From assembly GCA_004193205.1 (NCBI GenBank), contig RZUM01000001.1:124001-188000 (forward strand): a DNA stretch of 64,000 bases, given 5' to 3'. Origin of the DNA: Gordonia sediminis. GTDB lineage: Bacteria; Actinomycetota; Actinomycetes; Mycobacteriales; Mycobacteriaceae. The translations under genes and the position numbers were made by a program. Positions within the stretch are counted from its first letter, which is position 1. The number at the start of each line of letters is the position of its first letter. Shown piece after piece: positions 25,266-33,787 of this stretch. Below the pieces are notes generated by a model that saw only the letters and a program-made list of their open reading frames with translations, had not been told where the DNA came from and ran no database searches.

Positions 25266-26021
25266 TCAGTTCAGCAGGTCGTATCCGAGCTTCCCCACCA
25301 TGACCACCACGACCGCAAGCAGCACCCACCGGACGAAGCCGCTGCCCCGCCCGATCGCCATGTGCGCCCCGAGCTGCGCACCCGCGACGTTCGCCACCGC
25401 CAGACCGATACCCAACAGCCACAGCACATTGCCCTGCCAGGCGAAGACCGCGAGCGCACCCAGATTGGTGCCGGTGTTGATCACCTTCGCCATCGCCGAG
25501 CTCTCAAGGAACGCGGTGCCCACCAACGCCGTCAGGCTGATGATCAGAAAGGTTCCGGTCCCGGGGCCCATCAGCCCGTCATAGAACGCGATCACCACGC
25601 CCGCACCGACGTAGCCGGCGACCACCGACCATCGGGGGCGCGACACCCGCGCGCCCGCACCGAAACCGGGATTGAGCGCGACGAACAGACCCACCGCGAC
25701 CAACAGGCACAGCACGATCGGGGTGAACACCCGCGCGGGCAACCGGGAGGCCGTGTACGCGCCGAGCCCGGAGAACACGACCGCACAGGCGAAGACCGGG
25801 GCCAGGTGCCGCAGGTCGACGGCAAGCCGCCGGGCGAAGGCGAATGCTGCCGACGACGTGCCGAACACCGCGGCCAGCTTGTTGGTGCCCAGCGCCGTCG
25901 CCGGCACCAGACCCGGAAACGCGATCAGCAGGGCCGGGATGAGGATCAGTCCCCCGCCACCGACCACCGCATCGACCCACCCGGCCGCGGCGGCCGCCGC
26001 GACCAACAGGGCAACGTCCAC
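25266..26021 (-). CDS. TauE/SafE family sulfite exporter-like permease
   Basis: A 251-residue integral membrane protein with about eight hydrophobic helices. The family motif is AGWVDAVVGGGGLILIPALL near the start, repeated as FYDGLMGPGTGTFLIISL in the second half, reflecting the internal duplication of TauE/SafE permeases. LGTNKLAAVFGTSSA and INTGTNLGAL are the other conserved pieces. Relatives move sulfite, sulfoacetate or other organic anions. It starts 7 bases after the RidA stop and is part of the same operon. The substrate is unknown. Confidence 0.92.
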   Translation of the reverse strand: MDVALLVAAAAAAGWVDAVVGGGGLILIPALLIAFPGLVPATALGTNKLAAVFGTSSAAFAFARRLAVDLRHLAPVFACAVVFSGLGAYTASRLPARVFTPIVLCLLVAVGLFVALNPGFGAGARVSRPRWSVVAGYVGAGVVIAFYDGLMGPGTGTFLIISLTALVGTAFLESSAMAKVINTGTNLGALAVFAWQGNVLWLLGIGLAVANVAGAQLGAHMAIGRGSGFVRWVLLAVVVVMVGKLGYDLLN

Positions 26022-26028
26022 TACGGGA

Positions 26029-26502
26029 TCAGGCGACCTCGACGATCATCTCGACCTCCACCGACGCCCCCAACGGCAGTTCGGCGACGCCGACCGCGGA
26101 CCGGGCGTGTACACCGGCCTCACCGAAGACCTCCCCCAGCAGATCCGACGCACCGTTGACGACCGTCGGCTGTCCGGTGAACCCCGGGGCGGACGCCACG
26201 AAGCCGACCACCTTCACGACCCGGACCACGGAGTCGATGCCGACGAGGGCGTCGATCGCCGCGAGCGCATTGAGTGCGCAGTGCCGGGCCGCGAGATTCG
26301 CCTGGTCCGGGGACACCAAACCTTCGGCACCCTCGGCGCATTTGCCGACGAAGTCGACCTTGCCGTCGATGATCGGCAGTTGCCCGGACGTGTAGACCAT
26401 GTTCCCGGTCCGCACCGCGGGAACGTAACTGGCGACCGGCTTGGCGACCGAGGGCAGGGTGATGCCCAGTTCGGCGAGCCGCTGCGACCAGGTTCCGGCC
26501 AT
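26029..26502 (-). CDS. RidA family protein (Rv3678c-like)
   Basis: A 157-residue YjgF/YER057c/UK114 fold protein. MVYTSGQLPIIDGKVDFVGK and CALNALAAIDALVG are typical. The RidA catalytic Arg region is occupied by KVVGFVASAPGFTGQPTVVN, so classic enamine deaminase activity is doubtful and it may belong to another Rid subgroup. ATG 26502 starts the compact form. It lies 4 bases after the DUF4177 gene. It corresponds to Rv3678c. The biological substrate is unknown. Confidence 0.88.
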   Translation of the reverse strand: MAGTWSQRLAELGITLPSVAKPVASYVPAVRTGNMVYTSGQLPIIDGKVDFVGKCAEGAEGLVSPDQANLAARHCALNALAAIDALVGIDSVVRVVKVVGFVASAPGFTGQPTVVNGASDLLGEVFGEAGVHARSAVGVAELPLGASVEVEMIVEVA

Positions 26503-26506
26503 CGTT

Positions 26507-26671
26507 CTATCCCTTCGGGCGCTTGAGGTAGGCGACGTGCTGCTCACCGGTCGGACCGGGCAGAACACTGACGAGTTCCCACCCGTCGGCGCCCCACTGG
26601 TCGAGGATCTGCTTGGTGGCATGCGTCAGCAGGGGCACCGTGACGTACTCCCACGCGGTGACTTCAGTCAT
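26507..26671 (-). CDS. DUF4177 family small protein (Rv3678A-like)
   Basis: A 54-residue protein starting MTEVTAWEYVTVPLLTH, with QWGADGWELVSVL in the middle, the conserved GWELV core of DUF4177. These small proteins have a two-layer fold and no known function. ATG 26671 gives the usual length. It is the first gene of the minus-strand operon and starts about 45 bases from the divergent ArsA-like gene, so the two promoters must overlap or sit back to back. Confidence 0.85.
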   Translation of the reverse strand: MTEVTAWEYVTVPLLTHATKQILDQWGADGWELVSVLPGPTGEQHVAYLKRPKG

Positions 26672-26714
26672 GGACTCAGAGTAGCGGGTGCCCTGTTGTC
26701 GATATGGTGATGCC

Positions 26715-27740
26715 GTGGTGAACGAAACACCGTCCGGGGAGGCCGGACACACCAACGAATGGCCGGACACAGCAGGACGAGCTCGACTGCACTTCGTCTC
26801 CGGCAAGGGGGGAACCGGTAAGACCACCGTCGCCGCAGCGCTCGCGCTGGCCCTGGCGGCCGACGGGAAAAAGGTCTTGCTGGTGGAATGCGAAGGCCGA
26901 CAAGGCATCGCACAGTTATTCGATATCCCGCCCTTGCCGCCGACGGACACGCGGATCGCGACGGCGTCCGGGGGCGGCGAAGTCTCGGCATTGGCAATCG
27001 ACATCGAGCACGCCCTGCTCGAATACCTTGACATGTTCTACAACCTCGGGTTCGCGGGCCGGGCGATGAAACGGATCGGCGCGATCGACTTCGTCACCAC
27101 CGTGGCACCCGGCCTGCGGGACGTCCTGCTGACGGGAAAGATCAAGGAACGCATCATCCACACCGACAAGCGGGGTCGGCGGGTCTACGACGCCGTCGTC
27201 GTCGACTCCCCGCCCACCGGCCGGATCGGCAACTTCCTCGACGTCACCAAGGCCATGGCCGACCTCGCCAAGACCGGACCGATCCGCAGTCAGTCCGAAG
27301 GGGTGGTGAATCTGTTGCACTCCGAGGACACCGTCGTCCACCTGGTCACCCTTCTGGAGGCGATGCCGATTCAGGAGACGATCGAGGCCGTCGACGAACT
27401 GCGTGAGAAGGACCTGACCATCGGCAGCCTGATCATCAACCGGGTCAGCCCGACCCACCTGCCGCCGGGATCGATCGACGACATCGCCGAGGGCACCATC
27501 GACGCGGCCCGAGTGCTCGAGCACCTCTCCGAGGCGGGTCTGCACGTGTCGGACCGCGATTTCGCCGGCCTGTTGACCGAGACCATCGAGCACGCGACGC
27601 GACTGCAGGCCCAGCAGGTCGCGAAGGCACAGCTCGACGACGTCGAGCTGCCGACCCTGGAACTGCCCACCCTCGGCGACGGCGTCGATCTGGGCGGGGT
27701 CTACGAACTGGCCAATCTCTTGCAGAAGGCAGGTGCCTGA
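26715..27740 (+). CDS. ArsA/GET3-like ATPase, first of pair (Rv3679-like)
   Basis: A 341-residue P-loop ATPase. SGKGGTGKTTVAAALALALA is the deviant Walker A of the ArsA/MinD class, VVDSPPTGRIG is the switch region and IGSLIINRVSP follows. There is no arsenite site recognisable here and no arsenic genes nearby. GTG 26715 is chosen because TATGGT (26703-26708) is a plausible -10 box seven bases ahead, giving a leaderless message; GTG 26718 is equally possible. Its mycobacterial counterpart Rv3679 works with Rv3680 as a pair. It is followed after 3 bases by the second ATPase. Confidence 0.9.
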   Translation: MVNETPSGEAGHTNEWPDTAGRARLHFVSGKGGTGKTTVAAALALALAADGKKVLLVECEGRQGIAQLFDIPPLPPTDTRIATASGGGEVSALAIDIEHALLEYLDMFYNLGFAGRAMKRIGAIDFVTTVAPGLRDVLLTGKIKERIIHTDKRGRRVYDAVVVDSPPTGRIGNFLDVTKAMADLAKTGPIRSQSEGVVNLLHSEDTVVHLVTLLEAMPIQETIEAVDELREKDLTIGSLIINRVSPTHLPPGSIDDIAEGTIDAARVLEHLSEAGLHVSDRDFAGLLTETIEHATRLQAQQVAKAQLDDVELPTLELPTLGDGVDLGGVYELANLLQKAGA

Positions 27741-27743
27741 GTC

Positions 27744-28847
27744 ATGCCACTCGACCTCAAGATGGGATCGGTGCTGACCGACCCGGCGACCCGCGTGCTG
27801 ATCTGCTGCGGCGCCGGCGGTGTCGGCAAGACCACCACCGCGGCCGCGATGGCGATGTACGCCGCCGAGCAGGGACGCACCGTCGCCGTCCTGACCATCG
27901 ACCCGGCGCGACGGCTCGCGCAGTCACTGGGCATGTCGGAGCTGACCAACGACCCGCAGCCCGTCGAGATCAACGGCGGATTCGGGGAGGGCTCCCTCGA
28001 CGCGATGATGCTCGACATGCGCCGCACCTTCGACGAGATGGTGCTCGAATACTCCACGCCCGACCGGGCGGAGGCGATCATGGAGAACTCCTTCTACCAG
28101 ACGATGGCGTCGTCGTTCTCCGGCACGCAGGAGTACATGGCGATGGAGAAGCTCGGCAAGCTGATCGAGCGCAACCACTGGGACCTCATCGTGGTCGACA
28201 CCCCGCCGTCGCGGAACGCACTCGACTTCCTCGACGCACCTCAACGGATGAGCTCGTTCCTGTCGGGCCGCCTGATGAAGGTGCTCGTCGGCGGTGGCCG
28301 CGGCGTCGGCCGGATGGTCACCGGGGCGATGAGCCTGGCGATGCGCGGCGTGTCGACGATCATCGGCGGCGAGATGCTGCGCGACGTCGCCACCTTCGTC
28401 CAGTCCCTCGACTCGATGTTCGGCGGATTCCAGGACCGTGCCACGAAGACCTACGACCTGCTCAAGCAGCCCGGGACCCAGTTCGCGGTGGTCGCCGCGG
28501 CCGAACCGGATGCGCTGCGGGAGGCCGCGTTCTTCGTCGACCGGTTGTCCGAGGAGGCCATGCCGCTCTCGGGCCTCATCCTCAACCGCACCCACCCCAA
28601 CCTGACATCGATCTCGGAGTCGTCAGCCCGCGCGGCGCTGGAGAACGTCGACGACGAACTGACCCGCGGGGTCCTCGAGATCCACGCCGACCGGGCCGCG
28701 ACCGGCAAACGCGAACTGCACCTGCTCCAACGCTTCACCGCGTCGCATCCGACGGTGCCCATCGTCGGGGTGCCGTCGCTGCCGTTCGAGGTGGCCGACG
28801 CGGTCGCGCTGCGCGCGGTGGCCGAGCAGATCACCAGCCGCGGCTGA
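27744..28847 (+). CDS. ArsA/GET3-like ATPase, second of pair (Rv3680-like)
   Basis: A 367-residue partner ATPase. [20 protein letters not shown] is the Walker [16 protein letters not shown] the switch I region, [17 protein letters not shown] switch II and LILNRTHP the base-recognition region. A hydrophobic, Met- and Gly-rich stretch ([20 protein letters not shown]) resembles the client-binding part of Get3-like proteins. With the first ATPase it should form a heterodimer. In mycobacteria the pair has been linked to tolerance of metabolic and nitrosative stress. It ends before a strong bidirectional terminator. Confidence 0.92.
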   Translation: MPLDLKMGSVLTDPATRVLICCGAGGVGKTTTAAAMAMYAAEQGRTVAVLTIDPARRLAQSLGMSELTNDPQPVEINGGFGEGSLDAMMLDMRRTFDEMVLEYSTPDRAEAIMENSFYQTMASSFSGTQEYMAMEKLGKLIERNHWDLIVVDTPPSRNALDFLDAPQRMSSFLSGRLMKVLVGGGRGVGRMVTGAMSLAMRGVSTIIGGEMLRDVATFVQSLDSMFGGFQDRATKTYDLLKQPGTQFAVVAAAEPDALREAAFFVDRLSEEAMPLSGLILNRTHPNLTSISESSARAALENVDDELTRGVLEIHADRAATGKRELHLLQRFTASHPTVPIVGVPSLPFEVADAVALRAVAEQITSRG

Positions 28848-28872
28848 AACCCACAGCTGACACCCACGAGGA

Positions 28873-28910
28873 ACGACGATGGCCGACCCTGACGGATCGG
28901 CCATCGTCGT
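28873..28910. terminator. bidirectional terminator between ArsA-like operon and whiB4
   Basis: ACGACGATGGCCGA (28873-28886) pairs perfectly with TCGGCCATCGTCGT (28897-28910) around a 10-base loop. It lies between two convergent genes, so it can stop transcription from both sides. Confidence 0.85.
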
Positions 28911-28937
28911 CGTTCTACGACTGTTCGTCGCGGAAGA

Positions 28938-29252
28938 TCACACTGCATCCATATGGTGCCGGCGCCTTTGGGCGTCGAAGAACTGCGCCCAGGAGGTGAC
29001 CTCGGGATGCTGTCGGAGCAGGGCACGGCGCTGACGCTCGGTCATGCCGCCCCACACCCCGAACTCCACCCGATTGTCGAGGGCATCGGCGCCACATTCG
29101 AGCTGCACGGGGCAGTGCCGACAGATTGTCGCGGCCTTACGTTGAGCCGCTCCGCGAACGAACAGGTCGTCGGGGTTTCCTCCCCGGCATCGTGCTTGTG
29201 ACACCCACATCAATCGAGCATCTTCTCCGGTGGAAACTGCCGCCATCGCCAT
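28938..29252 (-). CDS. whiB4: WhiB family iron-sulfur regulator, WhiB4-like
   Basis: A 104-residue WhiB protein. The four cluster ligands are Cys22, Cys44, Cys47 and Cys53, and GVWGGMTERQRR is the family turn and DNA-contact region. FVRGAAQRKAATICRHCPV matches mycobacterial WhiB4 closely, and the position next to ponA2 and the ArsA-like pair is that of Rv3681c. WhiB4 holds a [4Fe-4S] cluster sensitive to oxygen and NO and affects antioxidant genes. ATG 29252 gives the expected length; a shorter start exists at 29210. It is divergent from ponA2. Confidence 0.93.
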   Translation of the reverse strand: MAMAAVSTGEDARLMWVSQARCRGGNPDDLFVRGAAQRKAATICRHCPVQLECGADALDNRVEFGVWGGMTERQRRALLRQHPEVTSWAQFFDAQRRRHHMDAV

Positions 29253-29401
29253 CCGCCGACCCCTGTCTGTCGTTATGTCTCGCCCGGGTTCCGCGATTCA
29301 CGCCGCCCAGACGTCTTAACGGTGAATGCACCCACCCGAAGCACCTATCCACACTGGTCCCGGCGTCGCCGCGCCTGGCGCGGTTCACATCATGAACGGA
29401 G

Positions 29402-29417
29402 TGTTAAGTGAGTCACA
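29402..29417 (+). promoter_or_regulatory. Crp/GlxR-type site between whiB4 and ponA2
   Basis: TGTTAAGTGAGTCACA matches TGTGA-N6-TCACA at nine of ten fixed positions. It lies about 150 bases from the whiB4 start and 100 from the ponA2 start, so it could serve either gene. Binding is inferred from sequence only. Confidence 0.45.
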
Positions 29418-29516
29418 TTCTGCACTCAATTTATGGATCTGTGCATGCGCGCGCAACCCCTGTAGCCAACAAAATGGCACCACCGTCCAAACTCGCCCCA
29501 TTTGCACAGGTCAGAC

Positions 29517-32045
29517 ATGTCGAGACGTGATCGCAACCCCGCCGCGGCCGCGCCTGAGGGCCGATGTCGTGACGGCACGTATCCTGTGCGTGTGGGGAAG
29601 TCGAAAAAGCTGTGGTCCCTCGGTGGCGCATGTCTGCTCGCAGGTGTGCTGGTCGCGGGCATGCTGTATCCGGTGGCCAGTGGTTTCGGCGTGATGTCCA
29701 ATCGCGCCGCGGCCGCCGTCGAGAACGTGTCGTCGGAATTGCTCAACGGCACGCTGCCCGAGGTCACCACGATGACCGATTCCACAGGTCAGCCGATCGC
29801 GCTGCTCTACGACCAGTACCGCTACCAGGTCGGCTACAACGACATCTCGCCGGACATGATCCGCGCCATCATCTCGATCGAGGACCGTCGCTTCCTCGAA
29901 CACGACGGTGTCGACTGGAAGGGCACGATCCGCGCCGCCCTGAAGAACTCCTCGTCGGGCGAGGTGCAGCAGGGTGCGTCGACCCTGGATCAGCAGTACA
30001 TCAAGAACTATCAACTGCTGGTGCTCGCACGCACCGAGGCCGATCGGCAGGCCGCCGTCGAGACCACACCGGCCCGTAAACTGCGCGAGGTCCGGATGGC
30101 ACTGACGATGGAGCAGTCGCTGATCGATCAGGCCAAACGCGACAAGGGTCTCTCCGATGCGCAGGCCAAACAGGAGGCGAAGAAGGAGATCGTCACCCGC
30201 TACCTGAACGTCGTCCCGTTCGGCAACAACTCCTACGGCATCGAGGCGGCGTCGCAGACCTACTTCGGCATCCACGCCAAGGACCTCAATCTCGAACAGT
30301 CCGCGCTGCTCGCGGGTCTGGTGCAGTTGAGTTCGGGGTACAACCCGTACACGAACCCGGAAGCCGCAAAGAACCGCCGCAACACCGTGCTCGACACCAT
30401 GATCGAGAACTTCCCGGCTCGGCGCGCGGAGATCGAGGCGGCCAAGGCCAAGCCGCTCGGTGTGCTACCGCAGCCGAATCTGCCGACCCAGGGCTGTATC
30501 GCCGCCCGGAACAACGGCTTTTTCTGCGACTACGCACTGCAGTTCCTCGCCGAGAACGGCATTTCCCGCGACACCGTCATGCGCGGTGGCTACATCATCC
30601 GCACCACGCTCGATCCCACGGTGCAGAAGGCCACACTCACCGCGGTCCGCACGCAGGCCAGCCCGGACGCCGACGGCGTCGCGGACGTGATGAGCGCGAT
30701 CAGGCCGGGCAAGGATTCCCACGACATCCTCGCGATGGCCTCCAGCCGCGTCTATGGCCTCAACCAGAAGAAGAACCAGACCGTCCAGCCGCAGCCGTTC
30801 TCGATGGTCGGTGACGGCGCCGGCTCGGTGTTCAAGATCTTCACCACGGCCGCCGCCATGGAGAAGGGTCTCGGTGTCGCGTCGAACATCCCGGTGCCGG
30901 GTTTCATCGCGGTGCAGGGCATGGGTAACAGCGACGGCGCCAACGGCTGCCCGGCCGAGTCGTACTGCGTGAAGAACGACGGCAAGTACCCGGCGTCGAT
31001 GTCGGTGACCCAGGCGCTGGCCCAGTCCCCGAACACCGCCTTCGTGAAGCTGCTGCAGCAGGTGGGCGTCAAGCCGGCGGTGGACATGGCGGTCCGCCTG
31101 GGTCTGCGGTCCTACACCGTGCCGGGCTCGTCGGGTTACGGCGACAAGAGCATGGCGCAGTACGTCAAAGACGGTAACTTCGGCTCGTTCACGCTGGGTC
31201 CGCTGCCGATCAACGGCCTCGAACTGTCGAACGTCGCCGCGACCCTGGCGTCGGGCGGCACCTGGTGTCCGCCCAATCCGATCGAGTCGATCAGCCGGAT
31301 CAAGCGCGACCAGTACGGAAACCCGGTCATGGATGAGAATGGTCAGGTCGCGCTGACCGCGGTGCCGTTCAATGAACCGAAATGCGAGCAGGTCGTCGAG
31401 GAAGGTCTGGCGAACACTCTCGCCAACGCCCTGAGCGAGGACGACAAGGGCGGCGGCACGTCGGCGGGAGCCGCCGGTTCGGCGGGTTGGACGCTCCCGG
31501 TCTCGGGTAAGACCGGCACCACCGAGGCGCACCGCTCGTCGGCCTTCATCGGGTTCACCAACAACATCGCCGGCTCGTCCTACGTCTACAACGACGGCCC
31601 GAACCCCACCGGCATCTGCAGCAGCCCGCTGCGCCAGTGCTACGACGGCAACCTGTACGGCGGTATGGAACCCGCTCGCACCTGGTATCAGGCGATCAAG
31701 CCGGTGGCCACCAAGTTCGGACCGGTGAAGCTGCCGCCGAAGGATCCGCGGTACATGCGTGGCACCAACGCCGGCCGCATTCCCAAGGTCAGTGGGCTGA
31801 CGGCGAGCGCGGCCACGGCCCGTCTACAGGCCTCCGGGTTCACCGTGAACCAGCTCGACGTGGACAGCAGCCGGCCCCAGGGCACAGTCGTGTTCACCGC
31901 CCCATCCGATTCGGCGATGCCCGGCAGCGTGATCACCATCTACGTCAGCAACGGACGACGCGCCGCCAACGAGCAACCCGGACAGACCGAGACCACCGTC
32001 GAGGTGCCCGGCGTCGGGCCGGTCGTCATCCAGCTGCCCGGCTGA
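29517..32045 (+). CDS. ponA2: class A penicillin-binding protein PonA2
   Basis: An 842-residue bifunctional peptidoglycan synthase. One transmembrane helix (LWSLGGACLLAGVLVAGMLY) is followed by the GT51 glycosyltransferase domain, with IISIEDRRFLEHDGVDWKG holding the catalytic Glu. The transpeptidase domain has GDGAGSVFKIFT (SxxK), SPNTAF (SxN) and SGKTGTT (KTG). One PASTA domain (IPKVSGLTASAATARLQ) lies near the end. ATG 29517 is used; in-frame GTGs at 29586 and 29592 would give a length closer to the mycobacterial protein. It builds cell wall outside the membrane. It matches Rv3682. Confidence 0.96.
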   Translation: MSRRDRNPAAAAPEGRCRDGTYPVRVGKSKKLWSLGGACLLAGVLVAGMLYPVASGFGVMSNRAAAAVENVSSELLNGTLPEVTTMTDSTGQPIALLYDQYRYQVGYNDISPDMIRAIISIEDRRFLEHDGVDWKGTIRAALKNSSSGEVQQGASTLDQQYIKNYQLLVLARTEADRQAAVETTPARKLREVRMALTMEQSLIDQAKRDKGLSDAQAKQEAKKEIVTRYLNVVPFGNNSYGIEAASQTYFGIHAKDLNLEQSALLAGLVQLSSGYNPYTNPEAAKNRRNTVLDTMIENFPARRAEIEAAKAKPLGVLPQPNLPTQGCIAARNNGFFCDYALQFLAENGISRDTVMRGGYIIRTTLDPTVQKATLTAVRTQASPDADGVADVMSAIRPGKDSHDILAMASSRVYGLNQKKNQTVQPQPFSMVGDGAGSVFKIFTTAAAMEKGLGVASNIPVPGFIAVQGMGNSDGANGCPAESYCVKNDGKYPASMSVTQALAQSPNTAFVKLLQQVGVKPAVDMAVRLGLRSYTVPGSSGYGDKSMAQYVKDGNFGSFTLGPLPINGLELSNVAATLASGGTWCPPNPIESISRIKRDQYGNPVMDENGQVALTAVPFNEPKCEQVVEEGLANTLANALSEDDKGGGTSAGAAGSAGWTLPVSGKTGTTEAHRSSAFIGFTNNIAGSSYVYNDGPNPTGICSSPLRQCYDGNLYGGMEPARTWYQAIKPVATKFGPVKLPPKDPRYMRGTNAGRIPKVSGLTASAATARLQASGFTVNQLDVDSSRPQGTVVFTAPSDSAMPGSVITIYVSNGRRAANEQPGQTETTVEVPGVGPVVIQLPG

Positions 32046-32099
32046 GCGCGGCGAACCACCCACCGATCCCTGATCCGTAGATGGACGCGAGCCGGGGCT

Positions 32100-33660
32100 G
32101 GGACGTGCCCCCTGATGCCATGTCAAGGTGCGGGTCGCTGTCGACGCGACCCGCACGAAGCGGGTGGGTGGGCTGGTTTATGCGCGGGTTAGGCGACGTC
32201 GCGGGGTTGGAGGGTGACGTTGTAGCCGAGTCGGTGCAGTTCGGCGACGGCACGGTTTTTGGCGCGTTCGGGGTGGCGGTGGGTGTAGAAATCGACGCCG
32301 AGGTCGGTGTAGACGACGTCTTCGGTGAGCATGTCGAAGATGATGTCGATCAGGGTGTGTTCTATCGCGACAAGGGCTTTGGAGTTGCTGCGGGATTTGG
32401 CCAGCCGCACGTATTTGGTGTGCAGGAAGGTGCCTTTGTGTTGGGCGATCGACATCGCCGCGGTGCCCAGGGCCCCTTTCAGGTAGCGGTTACCGGGACG
32501 GGTTTTCGCGTTTTTGGCGCGGCCGGCGGATTGGTGGTGGCCCGGGCAGACCCCGGCCCAGGAAGCCAGGTGCCCGGCGGTGGGGAACTGTGACATGTCG
32601 GCACCGGTCTCGGCGATGATCACATCGGCGGTCATGTCGCTGATGCCGGGGATGGTGACGATCAATTCCCGGACGTGCTGAAACGGTGGCATCGCCGCCT
32701 CGATCTGGGTGGTCAGCGAGTCGATCACCGCGCTGTGTTGATCGATGAAGTCCAGGTGCAGGGTGACCAGAAACGCGTGATGGTCGGTGAACCGGCCGGT
32801 CAACGCCCGACGCAACTCGGGAAGTTTGGCACGCATCTGCGGCACCGACATCTCTGCCAGCACACCCGGATCGCGTTCGCCGTCACTGAGGGCGCGCAGC
32901 ATTCGCCGTGCCGATACCCCGGTGATATCGCTGACCACCACCGACAACTTGATCCCGGCATCTTCGAGAACCTTTTCCAGCCGCTGGATCTCCCGGTTAC
33001 GGGCCCGCACGATCTGGGTGCGGGTGCGGGTCAACGCCCTCAGTTCCCGGATCGGTGGCGGCGGCACGAACGAGGGCCGCAGCAGACCGTGCGCGCCGAG
33101 TTCGGCCAGCCACGCCGCATCCGACACATCGGTCTTACGGCCCGGCAGGTTCTTCGCGTCGTGGGCGTTGACCAACATCAACTCGAACCCGGCGTCCTCG
33201 AGCAGATAGTAGAACTGCTTCCAATAATCGCTGGTCGCTTCCAACACCACGCAGCTGACCTGCGCGGTGATCAGATACTCACGTAACGCCAACACGTCCG
33301 CGGTCATCGACGACCAGGTCGATACCTGCAGATCCGGCTTCTTACGGCCGGGTTCCTGGGTGCGTAGACACACCTTCACATCCTTTTTCGACACATCCAT
33401 GCCCGCGCAGCGGGCATGCAAAATCTCCATCACCGACTCCCTTTCACGTTCGGACTGGGGCGTGGATCGTGAGCGGGGCTAGATCTTTCAAAGGATTCTG
33501 ATCCGCGTGCTCGTAGCAACAATCCACGATTCCCGTGGCAGGCCCCGCGCCCCACACTGAGGTACTGGCTCACCGACACAAGGGAATGTGTCCGGGGTCG
33601 ATCACGATCCACCCACCGACTATGCGCCCCACCAAGCCCGGGTGACCAGCCACACTCTTC
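32100..33660 (-). mobile_element. IS110-family insertion sequence, ends not resolved
   Basis: An intact IS110-type transposase gene with non-coding flanks is inserted between ponA2 and the metallophosphoesterase, which are adjacent in M. tuberculosis. IS110 elements lack terminal inverted repeats, so the ends cannot be set from one copy. A perfect hairpin GTGCGGGTCGC/GCGACCCGCAC (32128-32156) lies past the transposase stop. About 170 non-coding bases with several short stems lie upstream. One of these flanks should encode the bridge RNA that guides recombination. Confidence 0.7.
32189..33430 (-). CDS. IS110 family transposase
   Basis: A 413-residue DEDD recombinase. The RuvC-like domain has Asp12 (GMDVSKKDV), Glu64 (VLEATSDYW) and Asp101 with Asp104 (KTDVSDAAW), all four metal ligands present. 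The carboxy-terminal Transposase_20 domain holds TIPGISDMTADVIIAETG and SWAGVCPGHHQSAGR, with the conserved Ser region and AKNAKTRPGNRYLKGAL. No stop or frameshift interrupts it, so it may be active. ATG 33430 has GGGAG six bases upstream. IS110 enzymes work with a bridge RNA made from the element's own non-coding end. Confidence 0.95.
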   Translation of the reverse strand: MEILHARCAGMDVSKKDVKVCLRTQEPGRKKPDLQVSTWSSMTADVLALREYLITAQVSCVVLEATSDYWKQFYYLLEDAGFELMLVNAHDAKNLPGRKTDVSDAAWLAELGAHGLLRPSFVPPPPIRELRALTRTRTQIVRARNREIQRLEKVLEDAGIKLSVVVSDITGVSARRMLRALSDGERDPGVLAEMSVPQMRAKLPELRRALTGRFTDHHAFLVTLHLDFIDQHSAVIDSLTTQIEAAMPPFQHVRELIVTIPGISDMTADVIIAETGADMSQFPTAGHLASWAGVCPGHHQSAGRAKNAKTRPGNRYLKGALGTAAMSIAQHKGTFLHTKYVRLAKSRSNSKALVAIEHTLIDIIFDMLTEDVVYTDLGVDFYTHRHPERAKNRAVAELHRLGYNVTLQPRDVA

Positions 33661-33684
33661 GCCACCCACCGCGGCCGCCTCCGG

Positions 33685-33754
33685 CGGCCTGGGACACTGA
33701 GGTGCGAGCGCAGCGAGCCCGGCCTGGGACACTGAGGTGCGAGCGCAGCGAGCC
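33685..33754. repeat. perfect 35-bp tandem duplication
   Basis: The unit CGGCCTGGGACACTGAGGTG plus the next 15 bases occurs at 33685-33719 and again, without change, at 33720-33754. It lies in the gap between the IS element and the metallophosphoesterase, ending 33 bases before that gene's start. Related GAGGTGCGAGCG strings look like a dispersed genomic repeat. Confidence 0.9.
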
Positions 33755-33787
33755 AACGAAGGGCGCCCGGTTGCGTATCCTAAGTGG

